DNA from: Pyropia yezoensis
Lineage: Eukaryota; Rhodophyta; Bangiophyceae; Bangiales; Bangiaceae
DNA length: 64,000 nt
Assembly (NCBI GenBank): GCA_009829735.1
Contig: CM020619.1
Coordinates: forward strand, 21,409,366-21,473,365
Direction of reading: 5' to 3'
The position numbers and the translations under genes are program-made. This document shows positions 63,255 through 64,000 of this stretch, one piece after another. The notes under the pieces were generated by a model. The model was not told the origin of the DNA. It ran no database searches and was given only the letters and a program-made list of their open reading frames with translations. Every line of letters begins with the position of its first letter. The stretch's first letter is position 1.

Positions 63255-63659
63255 ACCTCTGCCGACGCTCCCGCCGACGCTCCCGCCGACGCCGCCGGCC
63301 CAGCTGTCGCCGTCGCGGGAGGCAGCCCAGGAGGCGACCTCCACGTCCCCCACCTTGTCGTCCTCGTCGCGCCAGTCGCCCCCATCCCGGTACCGGCGGT
63401 CGTCGTCGCCACCGCCGCCGCCGCCGTCGCCGCCGCCGCCACCACCACCACCACCGCGGCCGACGCTGACGCTGCGGCCTTGGGAGGAGGCGTCCCCGCG
63501 GCCGCGGCGGCCGCGGCCGTCGGCGTCGGCGTCGGCGCGCATTGCCGCGGCCATGACGCGGGAGGTGTCGAGGAAGGCGCCGAGCTCCCCCAGCGGCAGC
63601 CGCAGCTCCTCACCGCCCGCGGGGGACCGCACCAGCCGGATGCGGCTGCGGTCCGCCAT
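60360..63659 (-). CDS. Unknown 1,099-residue Gly/Ala-rich protein
   Basis: No family recognised. The ATG at 63659 (MADRSRIRLVRSPAGG) gives a single intact frame to TAA at 60360. The first 45 residues look folded (ELRLPLGELGAFLDTSRVMA). About 800 residues of Gly, Arg, Asp, Ser and Ala follow, with repeated GGGGG tracts and RGRGG-like motifs reminiscent of RNA-binding low-complexity domains. The last 250 residues include the most ordered parts: LRTITRRLLARGRRVVGSA, then GLSLVVRLSMAVAAV, GGFTVSPAAVTADAHTLRC, HVMVASIRVARL, and a C-terminal FWRYARLAREVAAWLDA helix. Intactness over 3.3 kb in all-GC sequence is weak evidence, but the ordered ends, ATG context and TAA end favour a real gene. Confidence 0.5.
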
Positions 63660-64000
63660 GAAAAGGCGGGCAAGATGTGGCCGGCGGGGGGGGGGGGGGG
63701 GGGCGGGGAGCGCGGGTGGGCGGTGGAGGGGAACGGTGGGGGAGGTGGGGGCAGGAGGTCGCGCACGGGGGGTGATGAAGGGTGGGTGGCGTGTGTTGGG
63801 GGGGGGGGGGCTGGGGGAGGTGGGACGGGGAGGGGGCAGGGTGGGGGTGTGGATGGAGCGTGGTGAGGCACGGGGTGAGGGTGGCTGCGCAACGGTGGGC
63901 AGGGGGAGCGAGGGTGCAGAGGATGTCCGTTGGGAGTCAATGATGGGGAGGGGGGGGGGGGGGCGGGGGTGCGGTGAAGAGGGCCGTTGACTGGCGGGGA
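63660..64000. other. G-rich upstream region of the 1,099-residue gene
   Basis: G runs and GGGGAGG words; presumably promoter or 5' UTR. No recognisable element and no further gene before the window edge. Confidence 0.4.

Overview
The window looks like nuclear DNA of a photosynthetic eukaryote. It is very GC-rich, with long C and G runs. On the right it carries host genes that include a gyrase A with an N-terminal extension (plastid or mitochondrial type), a DUF819 membrane protein and a Rossmann-fold epimerase. Chromodomain Ty3/gypsy retroelements and a KDZ-type transposase lie to the left. A bangiophyte red alga (Porphyra/Pyropia type) fits best, but this is inference from composition and gene content; no taxonomic marker was read.

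Positions 1-13,260 form a compact, intron-poor gene island unlike the rest. It encodes a family B DNA polymerase running off the left edge, a superfamily 3 (D5-like) helicase on the opposite strand, a separate DEDDh exonuclease, and six unrecognised proteins. Neighbours are very tight: two convergent gene pairs end about 20 bp apart and one divergent pair starts 11 bp apart. This is a virus- or plasmid-like replication module, apparently integrated. The polymerase frame is broken by two in-frame TGA codons, both at positions that could hold Trp, while most neighbouring genes seem to end at TGA.

Positions 13,296-17,012 are repeat-rich: an 81-bp minisatellite, a 102-bp triplet, a 54-bp array of perfect 32-bp palindromes, and gene fragments (S9 peptidase-like, sulfotransferase-like, GNAT-like). 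Positions 17,013-27,761 are a complete Ty3/gypsy chromovirus-type element (A) on the minus strand, with two 363-bp LTRs and a CGCCC target duplication. It carries a 789-codon ORF on the opposite strand, between pol and the 3' LTR. Element A sits inside the RNase H region of a second, decayed gypsy element (B, 27,762-32,467, with a 41-bp remnant at 16,972-17,012).

Positions 32,530-45,713 hold three large genes that may form one DNA transposon: a KDZ-like transposase with a C-terminal Ulp1 protease domain, a Pif1-like helicase, and an unknown Gly/Ala-rich protein with an apparent 3' intron. Positions 46,000-64,000 are host genes: a DUF819 protein, gyrA, a two-exon NAD(P)-binding epimerase and a 1,099-residue Gly/Ala-rich protein. 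They are separated by homopolymer-rich spacers and one 404-bp foldback element. No tRNA, rRNA or CRISPR array was recognised.
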